Assembly: GCF_011617705.1 (NCBI RefSeq) | Contig: NZ_CP050154.1 | Coordinates: 744,001 to 808,000, forward strand | Reading direction: 5' to 3' | DNA: 64,000 nt | Source of the DNA: Brevibacterium limosum | GTDB taxonomy: Bacteria > Actinomycetota > Actinomycetes > Actinomycetales > Brevibacteriaceae | Shown here: piece after piece, positions 27,157 to 36,086 of the stretch | How the letters are laid out: each line of letters begins with the position of its first letter | Position numbering within the stretch: position 1 is the first letter of the stretch | The notes under the pieces: model-generated | Told to the model about the DNA's origin: nothing | The model's input: only the letters and a program-made list of their open reading frames with translations | Databases searched by the model: none | Program-made: the position numbers and the translations under genes

Positions 27157-28124
27157 GCACGGGAGGCGCGAGGCGCGGACGCCCGAGGGATCCGCGCAGG
27201 CCCCGACCGTTCACTTCGCTGTTCGCCGCGGCGCTCGCCCTCGGCCTCACCGCCGCGGTCACGGCCTGCTCGACCGGGCAGGAGACCCCGCGCATCGTCG
27301 TGACGACGAACATCCTCGGCGATGTCGTGCGCAATGTCGTCGGCGAATCCGCCGACGTCACGGTGCTGATGAAACCCAACGCCGATCCCCACTCCTTCGG
27401 GATCTCGGCGAAGGAGGCCGGGCAGATGGAGTCAGCGGATCTCATCGTGTCCAACGGCCTCGGACTCGAAGAGGGACTGAACGCGAACCTCGACAATGCC
27501 CGCAGCGAAGGCGTCGAGGTCCTCGAAGTCGGGGAGCACATCGATCCGCTCGACTATCGCAGCGGGGAGAGCTCGGGCCAAGCGGATCCGCACTTCTGGA
27601 CCGACCCGGAACGCATGCTCACCGCCGTCGACGCCATCGAAGACACCCTGGCAGAACAGGTCGGAAGTGACGTCGCCGCTGCGGTCGCCGATTCCGCAGA
27701 CACCTACCGGGACCAGCTGAAAGACCTCGATGCCGAGATCGCGGACATCGCCGAGGCGATTCCTGCCGACCGGCGGAAGCTCGTGACCAACCACCACGTG
27801 TTCGGCTACTTCGCCGAGCGCTTCGACTTCGAGGTCATCGGTGCGGTCCTGCCCAGCGGCACGACGCTCGCCTCACCCTCGGCAGCCGACCTCGAGGAGC
27901 TCGCCAGAACGGTCGAGGAAGCAGGTGTGCCGACGATCTTCGCCGACTCCTCCCAACCGCAGAAACTCGCCGAGGCGCTCTCCGGTGAGGTCGATACCGA
28001 GGTCGAGGTGGTGCCCCTGTACTCGGAATCCCTGACCGAGGCCGACAGGGGCGCCGCCACCTACATCGACATGCAGAAAGCCAACGCCGAGGCCATCGCC
28101 GCGGGACTGGCACCCGAAGACTGA
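27153..28124 (+). CDS. aztC: Zinc ABC transporter substrate-binding protein AztC
   Basis: 323 residues. Arg-rich N-terminus and hydrophobic segment ending in the lipobox VTAC (about residue 39). Cluster A-I metal-binding protein: expected zinc ligands His in NADPHSFG, His in QADPHFWTDP, His in VTNHHVFGYFAERF, and Asp in IFADSSQPQ. It delivers zinc to AztB. Start overlaps the preceding stop by four bases; aztD begins 34 bases after its end. Confidence 0.93.
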   Translation: MSTGGARRGRPRDPRRPRPFTSLFAAALALGLTAAVTACSTGQETPRIVVTTNILGDVVRNVVGESADVTVLMKPNADPHSFGISAKEAGQMESADLIVSNGLGLEEGLNANLDNARSEGVEVLEVGEHIDPLDYRSGESSGQADPHFWTDPERMLTAVDAIEDTLAEQVGSDVAAAVADSADTYRDQLKDLDAEIADIAEAIPADRRKLVTNHHVFGYFAERFDFEVIGAVLPSGTTLASPSAADLEELARTVEEAGVPTIFADSSQPQKLAEALSGEVDTEVEVVPLYSESLTEADRGAATYIDMQKANAEAIAAGLAPED

Positions 28125-28158
28125 GATCCACCACAGAGAAGAAGAGAGAACAGAGGAA

Positions 28159-29421
28159 ATGAGAACACCACTGATGAGGCGACACCGCACGATCATCGGC
28201 TCCGCATCCGCGGCCCTCGCCGCGACCCTGCTGATGTCCGCCTGCGGCACGAGCGGAAGCGAAACGGCCGGTCACGACGAACCCAGCGGCGAACAGGCCG
28301 GAGCCGAGGACGCCGAGGAACTCGACGCACCCGCCCCGCGCCTGGTGACCACCTACGACGGTGGGATCATGACGCTCGACGCGCAGACCCTCGAAGTCAT
28401 CGACGATACGAAGCTCGAAGGCTTCAATCGGGTCAACCCCGTCGGCGACTCCCGCCACGTCATGGTCTCCGTGGCCGAGGGGTTCCGGCTCTTCGACGCC
28501 GGGGTCTGGACCGAAGAGCACGGCGACCACACGCACAGCTACGCGGCGGCGCCGACCCTGACCGACACGGTCTACGAAACCGACACTCCCGGGCACGTCG
28601 TCCGGCACGGCGGGACGACCGTGCTCTTCGGCGATGGGGACGGCAAGATCCAGACCTTCGACACCTCCTCCTTCGCCGAAGGCGCACCGGAACCTCAGGT
28701 GATTCAGGCGGAGGAACCGCATCACGGTGTCGCTGTCAGGCTCGAAGACGGCTCGACTCTGCACACCATCGGCACCGAGGAGGAGCGCTCCGGGGCGAAG
28801 GTCGTCGATGCCGAGGGCAAGGAGATCGCCCGCAGCGAGGACTGCCCCGGCGTTCACGGCGAGGCGGCGGCCCAGGACGAAGCCATCGCGCTCGGCTGCG
28901 AGGACGGAATACTGCTGTACAAGGACGGCGAATTCAGCAAGGTCGATGCGGAGGACGACTACGGGCGCATCGGCAATCAGGCCGGCAGCGACGAGTCCCC
29001 GGTCGTTCTCGGCGACTACAAGGTCGATGAGGACGCCGAGCTCGAACGTCCTGAGCGCATCAGCCTCACAGACACCGAGGCGGGCACGATGAAGCTCGTC
29101 GACCTCGGTGCCTCGTACAGCTTCCGCTCGCTGGGCCGCGGTCCGGACGGTGAGGCCCTCGTTCTCGGCACGGACGGGGCACTGCGGGTCATCGACCCGA
29201 AGTCCGGAACCGTGGACGAGGAATACCCCGTCATCGACGAATGGGAGGAGCCGGTCGATTGGCAGCAGGCCCGACCGACCCTGTTCGTGCAGGGAGAGAA
29301 GGCCTTTGTGTCCGAACCGGAGAAGTCCGAGATCCACATCGTCGATCTTGATACCGGGAAGGTTGAGAAGACCGCCGAACTGCCGCACGCCACCGACGAG
29401 ATCACCGGTGTCACCGGGTGA
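28159..29421 (+). CDS. aztD: Zinc chaperone AztD
   Basis: 420 residues. Signal peptide with lipobox LLMSAC (about residue 30), acidic linker, then a beta-propeller-like body. Zinc-binding candidates: HGDHTHSYAAAP, EEPHHGVAV, CPGVHGEAA. Position right after aztC and the His motifs support the AztD call. ATG 28159 follows AGAGGAA. Note that a similar lipoprotein precedes aztC, so this system carries two. Confidence 0.88.
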   Translation: MRTPLMRRHRTIIGSASAALAATLLMSACGTSGSETAGHDEPSGEQAGAEDAEELDAPAPRLVTTYDGGIMTLDAQTLEVIDDTKLEGFNRVNPVGDSRHVMVSVAEGFRLFDAGVWTEEHGDHTHSYAAAPTLTDTVYETDTPGHVVRHGGTTVLFGDGDGKIQTFDTSSFAEGAPEPQVIQAEEPHHGVAVRLEDGSTLHTIGTEEERSGAKVVDAEGKEIARSEDCPGVHGEAAAQDEAIALGCEDGILLYKDGEFSKVDAEDDYGRIGNQAGSDESPVVLGDYKVDEDAELERPERISLTDTEAGTMKLVDLGASYSFRSLGRGPDGEALVLGTDGALRVIDPKSGTVDEEYPVIDEWEEPVDWQQARPTLFVQGEKAFVSEPEKSEIHIVDLDTGKVEKTAELPHATDEITGVTG

Positions 29422-29572
29422 GGTGCGACGTTCGTGAGTGAGTGACTCCGACGGCACGGCCGGCAGACCCGACCCGCCGACGAATCCGCGGAGCTGTCAG
29501 CGGCGCCGGGGCAACCGCCTCGGCGCCGGCTGACAAGATGCTCAAGAACTCGCCCAGGAGGTGAGACATGGA

Positions 29573-29601
29573 TTGCCGGGACCGGGCATCGGCCATAGGT
29601 T
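29573..29601 (+). promoter_or_regulatory. Promoter TTGCCG-N17-TAGGTT
   Basis: TTGCCG (29573-29578) and TAGGTT (29596-29601) at 17-base spacing precede the aldehyde dehydrogenase ATG 29646. The same -35 occurs at 9397. A rival reading: AGGAGGTGA at about 29557-29565 could start translation at ATG 29568, inside this promoter. Confidence 0.45.
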
Positions 29602-29645
29602 GGAAGGTGACCGACGTTCTGCCCCGAAGTGAAATGAGGACCGTC

Positions 29646-31028
29646 ATGACCACCACCATGTACCGTGTGACCAACCCGGCGACCGGCGAAGTCGCCGAAG
29701 AGTTCCCCACCAACACCGATTCCGAGATCCTCGCCGCACTCGACCGCTCCGCCACGGCCTTCACCGAGTGGGGCCGGACCCCGGTGGCCGACCGCGCCGC
29801 CATCCTCACCCGCGTGTCCGAGATCTACGCCGAGCGCGCCGAGGAGCTCGCCGAGGTCATCCAGCTCGAAATGGGCAAGTCCGTGCCCGAGGGCAAGGGC
29901 GAGGTCCAGCTCAGCTCGATGATCTACAAGTACTTCGCCGACAACGCCGAAGCCTTCATGGCCGATGAGCCCCTGCGCGGGCCCAAGGACGCCACCGCGA
30001 TGATCCGCCGCAAGCCCGTCGGATCGCTGCTGGGCATCATGCCGTGGAACTTCCCCTACTACCAGGTCGCCCGCTTCGCCGCCCCGAATCTGGCCCTGGG
30101 CAACACGATCCTGCTCAAGCACGCCCCGCAGTGCCCGCGCTCGGCGCAGATCATGGAAGAGATCTTCATCGAAGCCGGCCTGCCCGAAGGCGCCTACATC
30201 AACATCTACGCGAGCAACGAGCAGGTCGCCGACATCATCCTGCCCGATCCGCGCAACCACGGGGTGTCACTGACCGGATCCGAGCGCGCCGGTGCCGCCG
30301 TCGCCGCCGAGGCGGGCAAGAACCTCAAGAAGGTCGTCCTCGAACTCGGCGGATCCGACCCCTACATCCTCCTCGACTCCGCCGATGTCACGGCCTCGGC
30401 GAAGACCTTCTTCCGTACCCGCATGGGCAACACCGGGCAGGCCTGCAACTCGCCGAAGCGGATGATCGTCATGGACGACCTCTACGACGACTTCGTCGCC
30501 TCCATCACCGAGGAGGCCAAGAAGTCCACCCCCGCAACCCCGGGTGAGGAGGGCTCCCGCCTGTCGCCGCTGTCGTCGACGGCCGCGGCCGAGCGCTTCG
30601 TCGAGCAGGTCCAGGACACAGTCAGCCAGGGTGCGACCCTGCACGCCGGTGGAAAGCGCTACGACGGGGGCGGCGCCTATGTCGAGCCCGTCGTCCTCAC
30701 CGATGTGAAGAAGGGAATGCGCGGCTACTACGAAGAGCTCTTCGGGCCCGCCGTCATCGTCTACCGGGTCGGCAGCGAGGAAGAGGCCGTGGAGCTGGCC
30801 AATGACACCCCGTTCGGTCTCGGCGCCGCGGTGTTCTCCGGCGATATCGAACGGGCCGAACGCGTCGGCGCCCAGATCGATTCGGGCATGGTCTTCCTCA
30901 ACGCCCCCGAGGGCACACGCGAATTCCTGCCCTTCGGCGGAGTCAAGCGCTCCGGCGTGGGACGTGAGCTCGGACCGCTGGCCATGGACGAATTCGTCAA
31001 CAAGCAGCTCGTGTACAAGCAGCACTGA
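29646..31028 (+). CDS. NAD(P)-dependent aldehyde dehydrogenase (succinate-semialdehyde type)
   Basis: 460 residues. [20 protein letters not shown], catalytic Glu in [14 protein letters not shown], catalytic Cys in [27 protein letters not shown] at the C-terminus. It belongs to the short GabD branch without an N-terminal extension; ATG 29646 (after GAGGA) fits, although ATG 29568 has a stronger ribosome site and would add 26 residues. Second semialdehyde-type dehydrogenase in the window. The AtoE transporter follows. Confidence 0.87.
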   Translation: MTTTMYRVTNPATGEVAEEFPTNTDSEILAALDRSATAFTEWGRTPVADRAAILTRVSEIYAERAEELAEVIQLEMGKSVPEGKGEVQLSSMIYKYFADNAEAFMADEPLRGPKDATAMIRRKPVGSLLGIMPWNFPYYQVARFAAPNLALGNTILLKHAPQCPRSAQIMEEIFIEAGLPEGAYINIYASNEQVADIILPDPRNHGVSLTGSERAGAAVAAEAGKNLKKVVLELGGSDPYILLDSADVTASAKTFFRTRMGNTGQACNSPKRMIVMDDLYDDFVASITEEAKKSTPATPGEEGSRLSPLSSTAAAERFVEQVQDTVSQGATLHAGGKRYDGGGAYVEPVVLTDVKKGMRGYYEELFGPAVIVYRVGSEEEAVELANDTPFGLGAAVFSGDIERAERVGAQIDSGMVFLNAPEGTREFLPFGGVKRSGVGRELGPLAMDEFVNKQLVYKQH

Positions 31029-31047
31029 TCTGCCCGGACTCCTCGAC

Positions 31048-31090
31048 GGACAGTGTCCGGCCTGATAATGACCGTCGTGGGACACTGTCC
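31048..31090. promoter_or_regulatory. Paired 11-bp palindromes GGACANTGTCC
   Basis: GGACAGTGTCC (31048-31058) and GGACACTGTCC (31080-31090), each followed by GGCC, with centres 32 bp apart, about three helical turns. They lie between the dehydrogenase stop and atoE. Could be a tandem operator or, since they are inverted copies, a hairpin. Confidence 0.5.
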
Positions 31091-31140
31091 GGCCGGAGAG
31101 GGCTGTCCGAATTGATTACGATCGGGTTCTGATCTCCGTC

Positions 31141-31210
31141 AGGGCGCTGTTCCGTTCCAAGGAACAGCGCCCTGATTGTATGCTGAGACCACACACAGCA
31201 GATTCTCAGC
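31141..31210 (+). promoter_or_regulatory. Two consecutive hairpins in the atoE leader
   Basis: First: perfect 13-bp stem 31141-31153/31161-31173 (AGGGCGCTGTTCC), seven-base loop. Second: GCTGAGA (31182-31188) pairs with TCTCAGC (31204-31210), immediately before the Shine-Dalgarno GGGAGG (31211-31216). The first may be a terminator of the upstream gene; the second could affect ribosome access. Confidence 0.5.
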
Positions 31211-31223
31211 GGGAGGTCTTCCC

Positions 31224-32603
31224 ATGTCGGCACCGAAGCCGTCGACCCAAGTCAACGCCGCAGCCTCAAAAGGGATCATGCGGCCGGTCAACCGATTCCT
31301 CGAACAGTGGATTCCCTCGGCACTGACCTTCGCCATCGTTCTCACCCTCATCGTCGCGGTCCTCGCGTTCATCTTCACCGATGCCGGCCCCACCGCCGTC
31401 CTCACCGGCTGGGGTGAGGGGCTGGCCGGTCTGCTCGAGTTCATGACGCAGATGTGCCTGATCCTCCTGCTCGGCCACATCCTCGCCAACACCGGACCCG
31501 TGCGGAAGCTGTTGGCCCGGCTCGCCCGTGTCCCGGGCAACGCCACCTTCGCCTATGTCTTCGTCTTCCTCGTCGCCGCACTCGCCAGCCTCATCACCTG
31601 GGGTCTCGGCCTCGTCGTCGGTGCTCTGCTCGCCCGTGAGATCGCCGTGCAGTCACGCGAACGCCGAATCAGAGTCCACTTCCCGCTGCTCGTCGCCGCC
31701 GGGTACTCCGGATTCGTCGTCTGGCATATGGGCTATTCGGGATCGGGCCCGCTGACCGCGGCCACTCCGGACTCGTTCCTCGCCGAATCCCTCGGGGGAC
31801 AGACGATCCCCGTGTCCGAGACGATCTTCGCCGGTTGGAACCTGCTCGCCATCGCCGGGGTCATCGTCGTCTGCGGTCTCCTCTTCTTCCTCGTCGCGCC
31901 CAAGGCCGGTGCCCCTGTCTACGAACTCCCCGCCTCGGTGAGTTCGGAGAAGAGGTCGCAGATCGATGAAGCGGTCGTCACCCCCGCCGACCGCATCGAC
32001 GCCTCACGTGTGCTCACGCTGGTCGTCGGTCTCGCACTCGTGGCCTACCTCGTCATCCACTTCGCCCAAGGCGGGGGACTGACCCTCGACATCGTCAACT
32101 GGTCGTTCCTCGCCCTCATCCTCCTCCTCGTGCGCAACCCGTTCGAGCTCATCCACCTGACGAAGGAGGCGGCGTCGAACGTCGGCGAGATCCTCCTGCA
32201 GTTCCCGCTCTACGCCGGAATCCTCGGCATCATGTCCTCGACGGGACTCATCGCCGTGTTCTCCGACGCCTTCGTCTCGATCTCGAACACCACGACCTTC
32301 GGCGTCCTCGCCCTGCTCTCGGCCGGACTCGTGAACTTCTTCGTCCCCTCCGGCGGCGGCCAATTCGCCGTGCAGGGCCCGATCATGCTCGATGCGGCCA
32401 ACCAGCTCGGCGTCGATCCGACGATCGCGATCATGGCAGTGTCCTACGGCGACCAGTGGACGAACATGCTGCAGCCGTTCTGGGCCCTGCCGGTGCTCGC
32501 GATCGCCGGGCTGAAGATGCGCGACATCCTCGGCTACACCGTCATCACATTCCTCGGCTCCGGGGTGGTGATGGCTGCCGCGCTGATCCTGGTCTCCCTC
32601 TGA
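31224..32603 (+). CDS. AtoE-type short-chain fatty acid transporter
   Basis: 459 residues, about ten to twelve helices. Family traits: FLEQWIPSALTFAIVLTLIV, LITWGLGLVVGALLAREIA, HMGYSGSGPLTAATP, and the diagnostic LVNFFVPSGGGQFAVQGPIM. Imports or exports short-chain acids such as butyrate or acetoacetate. ATG 31224 follows GGGAGG. The dehydrogenase upstream could supply or consume its substrate. Gene symbol withheld because the E. coli role is not shown for actinobacterial members. Confidence 0.87.
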   Translation: MSAPKPSTQVNAAASKGIMRPVNRFLEQWIPSALTFAIVLTLIVAVLAFIFTDAGPTAVLTGWGEGLAGLLEFMTQMCLILLLGHILANTGPVRKLLARLARVPGNATFAYVFVFLVAALASLITWGLGLVVGALLAREIAVQSRERRIRVHFPLLVAAGYSGFVVWHMGYSGSGPLTAATPDSFLAESLGGQTIPVSETIFAGWNLLAIAGVIVVCGLLFFLVAPKAGAPVYELPASVSSEKRSQIDEAVVTPADRIDASRVLTLVVGLALVAYLVIHFAQGGGLTLDIVNWSFLALILLLVRNPFELIHLTKEAASNVGEILLQFPLYAGILGIMSSTGLIAVFSDAFVSISNTTTFGVLALLSAGLVNFFVPSGGGQFAVQGPIMLDAANQLGVDPTIAIMAVSYGDQWTNMLQPFWALPVLAIAGLKMRDILGYTVITFLGSGVVMAAALILVSL

Positions 32604-32896
32604 GTCCCAACGCATTTCCCACCGAGGCGGGCGGGGCAGAACCGGCGCGGACACGGTCGGTGAAGCCCCACCTCGGCGAGGGTGAGGCGCTGATCTGCAG
32701 ATTCGAATGGCATAACAGGGCAAGTGACCGTAAGTGTCCATGTGGTAACCTCCGTTGTTGGCCTTCCCCGCAGGTGCGGGGACTCGGCGAGGACGGAATC
32801 TCATTCAGCAACAGCCGTTGATCATGCTCGGTTGAGCACGCTGTTCGACCGGGTCCGATGCCACGACGCAGAAGCGTCCGGATAAGGAGCAGAACA
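32604..32896. other. Intergenic region before the BCCT gene
   Basis: 293 bases. Contains a solitary hairpin TCCCCGCAGGTGCGGGGA (32765-32782), a weak AACAGC...GCTGTT inverted repeat near 32810-32850, and AAGGAG before ATG 32897. No open frame with protein features was found. Confidence 0.5.
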
Positions 32897-34978
32897 ATGT
32901 CAGCATCAGTCGACACCCCGCCGGGTGAACCGAAGGGAGAAGCGAAGGGCAAGGCGAAGCCGTCGCTGCCGCCCGTGAACAGACGGGTGTTCATCGCCGC
33001 AGCTCTGGTGGCGCTCGCCATCACCGTTTGGGCTCTCATCTCACCGGCCAACGCCGAGGGAGTCCTCGGTGCCGTCGTCGGCTGGACCTCCGATTGGTTC
33101 GGCTGGTTCTACGTCCTCCTCGTCCTCGCCGTCCTCGTCTTCGTCATCTACCTGGCGGCCTCCCGCTACGGAAACACGAAGCTCGGCCCCGAACACTCGA
33201 AGCCCGAATTCGGCCTCGTCGCCTGGGCGTCGATGCTCTTCGCTGCCGGCATCAGCACCGACCTCATGTTCTTCGCCGTGGCCGAACCGGTCACGATGTA
33301 CCTCACCCCGCCGAGCACCGAACCCGAAACAGTCGCCGCGGCCCGCGAATCCACTGTGTGGGCGCTCTTCCACTACGGTCTGAGCGGTTGGGGCCTCTAC
33401 GCACTCATGGGCATGGCGCTTGCCTATTTCGCCTACCGGATGAACATGCCGCTGGCGATCCGTTCGGCGCTGGCCCCGATCTTCGGCAAACGCGTCCACG
33501 GGGCGCTCGGTGAGACCGTCGACTTCGCGGCACTGCTGGGCACGATCTTCGGTGTGGCCACCTCGCTGGGCATCGGCGTCGTCATGGTCAACGTCGGCCT
33601 CAACACGGTCTTCGGGATCCCGATCGGCACCGCCACCCAGGTCGGCATCGTCGTCGTCGGCGTCGGCGTCGCCACTCTGTCGGCAGTCTCGGGCGTGGAC
33701 AAGGGAATCAAGTTCCTGTCGATCCTCAACGTCGTCCTCGCCATTGCGCTGAGCCTGTGGGTGCTCGTGGCCGGAAATACGAAGTTCCTGCTCAATGCCC
33801 TCGTCCTCAACGTCACCGACTTCGTCCGCCTGTTCCCGAACATGGCCGGACAGACCTTCGCCTTCGAAGACACCGGAACATGGATGACCGACTGGACCCT
33901 GTTCTTCTGGGCCTGGTGGATCGCATTCGCCTCGTTCGTCGGACTCTTCCTCGCCCGCATCTCCCGCGGACGCACCATCCGCCAGTTCGTTCTGGGCACC
34001 CTGACGATCCCGTTCATCTACATCTTCATGTGGATCTCGATCTACGGAAACTCCGCTCTCGACATCATCCGCAGCGGTGACAAGGAATTCGGCGAGCAGA
34101 CGATCCTCAATCCCGAGGGCGGGTTCTACGAGCTGCTCTCGCGCTACCCGGCGTTCGCCTTCATCGCCGGTCTGGCCACGCTCACCGCGCTGCTGTTCTA
34201 CGTCACCACGGCGGACTCCGCGGCCCTGGTGATGGCGAACCTGTCGTCGAACCTGCGCAACCCGCAGGAGGACGGGCGCGCCGGTCTGCGCATCTTCTGG
34301 GCGCTGGCGACCGGAGCCCTGACGGTGGCGATGCTGCTCGTCGGGGGCATCGGCGCCCTGCAGAACGCGACGGTGATCATGGGCCTGCCCTTCGCCTTCG
34401 TCGTCATCCTCGTCATGATCGGCTTGTACAAGGCGCTGCGGGTCGAAGCGAACCGTGTCGACAGCGTCGATACGAGCCTGCCCGGATCGCTGGCGCGTCG
34501 TTCCCGCGGGCCCGGTCACGAGAACTGGCAGCGCCAGCTCGGTCGGGTGCTGTCCTTCCCGAATCAGGCCCGAGCCGAGGAGTTCGAGCAGAAGGTCCTC
34601 ATCCCCACCCTCAACGAGGTGGCCGAAGAGATGGAAGGCCGCGGAATCTCCTCCCGCTGCGGTCGCATCGATTCCGAAGGCGTGTTCGTCGACGACGGCG
34701 AGCTCTTCCAGTTCGAGGTCGACGGAGAAGGGGAGTACCCCTTCCGCTACCAGGTGTGGCCGCACAAGGTCAGCGTGCCGTCGTTCGGTGGAATGGTCCC
34801 GCGCGGAACCGGTGAGGACTACTACCGGATGGAGGTCTACCTCGACGGCGGCACCGGTCAGGGCTACGACATCATGGGCTTCTCGAAGGAGCAGATCATC
34901 GATGACGTGCTCGACCAGTACGAACGCCACGTCGAATTCCTCCAGCTGCAGGAGAACATCATCCACCGCGATGACTGA
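32897..34978 (+). CDS. BCCT-family transporter, BetT type (choline/glycine betaine)
   Basis: 693 residues. Twelve helices with the BCCT signature region DWTLFFWAWWIAFASFVGLF and FLARISRGRTIRQFVLGTL; MWISIYGNSAL follows. A long soluble C-terminal domain of about 170 residues (after residue 520) resembles that of E. coli BetT, which senses osmotic state; the N-terminus is a short Lys/Pro-rich tail. Likely imports choline or a betaine with H+ or Na+. ATG 32897 follows AAGGAG. No bet genes are adjacent. A polarised hairpin ends the gene. Confidence 0.88.
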   Translation: MSASVDTPPGEPKGEAKGKAKPSLPPVNRRVFIAAALVALAITVWALISPANAEGVLGAVVGWTSDWFGWFYVLLVLAVLVFVIYLAASRYGNTKLGPEHSKPEFGLVAWASMLFAAGISTDLMFFAVAEPVTMYLTPPSTEPETVAAARESTVWALFHYGLSGWGLYALMGMALAYFAYRMNMPLAIRSALAPIFGKRVHGALGETVDFAALLGTIFGVATSLGIGVVMVNVGLNTVFGIPIGTATQVGIVVVGVGVATLSAVSGVDKGIKFLSILNVVLAIALSLWVLVAGNTKFLLNALVLNVTDFVRLFPNMAGQTFAFEDTGTWMTDWTLFFWAWWIAFASFVGLFLARISRGRTIRQFVLGTLTIPFIYIFMWISIYGNSALDIIRSGDKEFGEQTILNPEGGFYELLSRYPAFAFIAGLATLTALLFYVTTADSAALVMANLSSNLRNPQEDGRAGLRIFWALATGALTVAMLLVGGIGALQNATVIMGLPFAFVVILVMIGLYKALRVEANRVDSVDTSLPGSLARRSRGPGHENWQRQLGRVLSFPNQARAEEFEQKVLIPTLNEVAEEMEGRGISSRCGRIDSEGVFVDDGELFQFEVDGEGEYPFRYQVWPHKVSVPSFGGMVPRGTGEDYYRMEVYLDGGTGQGYDIMGFSKEQIIDDVLDQYERHVEFLQLQENIIHRDD

Positions 34979-35029
34979 ACCCGCTGAGGGACTCGTTCGC
35001 GGCCGCGGGTGAGCCCCTCGGCCGGGAGC

Positions 35030-35075
35030 CGACGCCCGGGAGCATCGATCGGAAGGTCGAGGTTCCCGGGCGTTG
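35030..35075 (+). terminator. 21-bp hairpin with GGAA tetraloop
   Basis: Arms 35030-35050 and 35055-35075 around GGAA, a GNRA-type loop. Of four imperfect pairs, three are G.U pairs only in plus-strand RNA, so it fits the end of the BCCT transcript. Confidence 0.75.
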
Positions 35076-35126
35076 TCATTGCCGCGCCGAGGCGGTCGGA
35101 CGTCCGGGCATCATGTCGGCAGATCA

Positions 35127-35969
35127 TCACCCCGCAATCACGCTGCGCAGGGTGCGGGTGACGGACAGGGCCGTGAGTCCGCTGGTGGCGGGGTTCTCGG
35201 GGCTGGGAGTCGACCGGATGTCGAAGGAGAAGTCTCCTGCGGACCCGGATGCCCGGATCCGGTGGGCGGACTGGGTCTGACCGGCCACCGCCTGGAGCTC
35301 GACCTGCACTCGTCCCAGGGATGCGTCGAGCAGGTGGGCATCGGTGCTGCTGTGGGACAGCCCGCGAGTGGCCCAGGCGAGAGCGACGGCGATATTGACG
35401 TTGGCCGGGAACTTCTCGATCGCCTCGGCGGGGTTGCCCGTGAAGACGGTCACGGGGCCGTCCTCGGGGCGAAGGGCACGCAGCCGGTCGGCTTCGGCCT
35501 CGGACATCCATGGTCGGATGAGCCCGGTCGCCTCCTTCGACGTGGTGATCCGGGCGGTCTCGAGGCCACCGGCCTGCGCCGCCGCCTCGAGCACATCGAG
35601 TCCGCCGATCGCCCCATTGGTCACGTGCAGCCGGCCTGGTCCGGCGAGCAGACCCGCACGGGCATCGGGCTCGGCCAGGGCTCCCACACTGGTGAGGACG
35701 AGAGGACGGCCGGCCGCGATGGCGGCGGGGCCGAGCTGGGCGGCGGCAGGGACCCCGGCGCATTCGACGATGACATCGAAATCGGAGAACTGCCTCGGCG
35801 GAGTGAGAACGTCGACCACCTCGGCGCCGTGATCGGGACGGTCGGCATGCTTGGCCCGGTCCGAGACCAGGGCGGTCAGTCGGAGCGTCCCGGAACCGAG
35901 CTCGGGAGAGAGCAGCTGGGCGACGTGGCGGCCGATGGCGCCGAATCCGAGGAGGAGCACTGAGGTCAT
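35127..35969 (-). CDS. Aspartate dehydrogenase-type protein
   Basis: 280 residues. Rossmann start SVLLLGFGAIGRHVAQLL, then VIVECAGVPAAAQLGPAAI, SVGALAEPDARAGL, and the family block KFPANVNIAVALAWATRG with a catalytic His expected in the later part. NAD(P)-dependent L-aspartate oxidation to iminoaspartate can feed NAD synthesis, but no nad genes are adjacent, so it may serve amino-acid catabolism. TAGGGT six bases before ATG 35969 supports that start. Divergent from the Tag-like gene. Confidence 0.85.
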   Translation of the reverse strand: MTSVLLLGFGAIGRHVAQLLSPELGSGTLRLTALVSDRAKHADRPDHGAEVVDVLTPPRQFSDFDVIVECAGVPAAAQLGPAAIAAGRPLVLTSVGALAEPDARAGLLAGPGRLHVTNGAIGGLDVLEAAAQAGGLETARITTSKEATGLIRPWMSEAEADRLRALRPEDGPVTVFTGNPAEAIEKFPANVNIAVALAWATRGLSHSSTDAHLLDASLGRVQVELQAVAGQTQSAHRIRASGSAGDFSFDIRSTPSPENPATSGLTALSVTRTLRSVIAG

Positions 35970-35975
35970 GGCCGC

Positions 35976-36080
35976 ACCCTATCGGAGGTGACTGACATGG
36001 GACTCAGAACGGAGAGACCGTGGCCTGGGGAGGACAAGAGGGTGGGGCCTGCGAGCTGCGTCAGTCCGACGCGATACGGT
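35976..36080. promoter_or_regulatory. Divergent leaderless -10 elements (TAGGGT minus, TACGGT plus)
   Basis: Minus-strand TAGGGT (35976-35981) lies six bases before ATG 35969; plus-strand TACGGT (36075-36080) lies six bases before ATG 36087. The 117-base gap shows no ribosome binding sites in front of either start. Confidence 0.5.
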
Positions 36081-36086
36081 TGCAGA

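Noticed and set aside
32765..32782. TCCCCGCAGGTGCGGGGA resembles the palindromic core of type I-E CRISPR repeats.
   Set aside because: Only one copy, no spacer-repeat periodicity and no cas genes; treated as a simple hairpin.
32820..32896. Possible riboswitch before the BCCT transporter.
   Set aside because: Only short unlinked inverted repeats; nothing matches a known class.
33041..34966. A 641-codon open frame on the minus strand opposite the BCCT transporter.
   Set aside because: High-GC third positions keep the opposite frame open; the product is a charged, low-complexity sequence with no domain, and the plus strand clearly encodes BetT.
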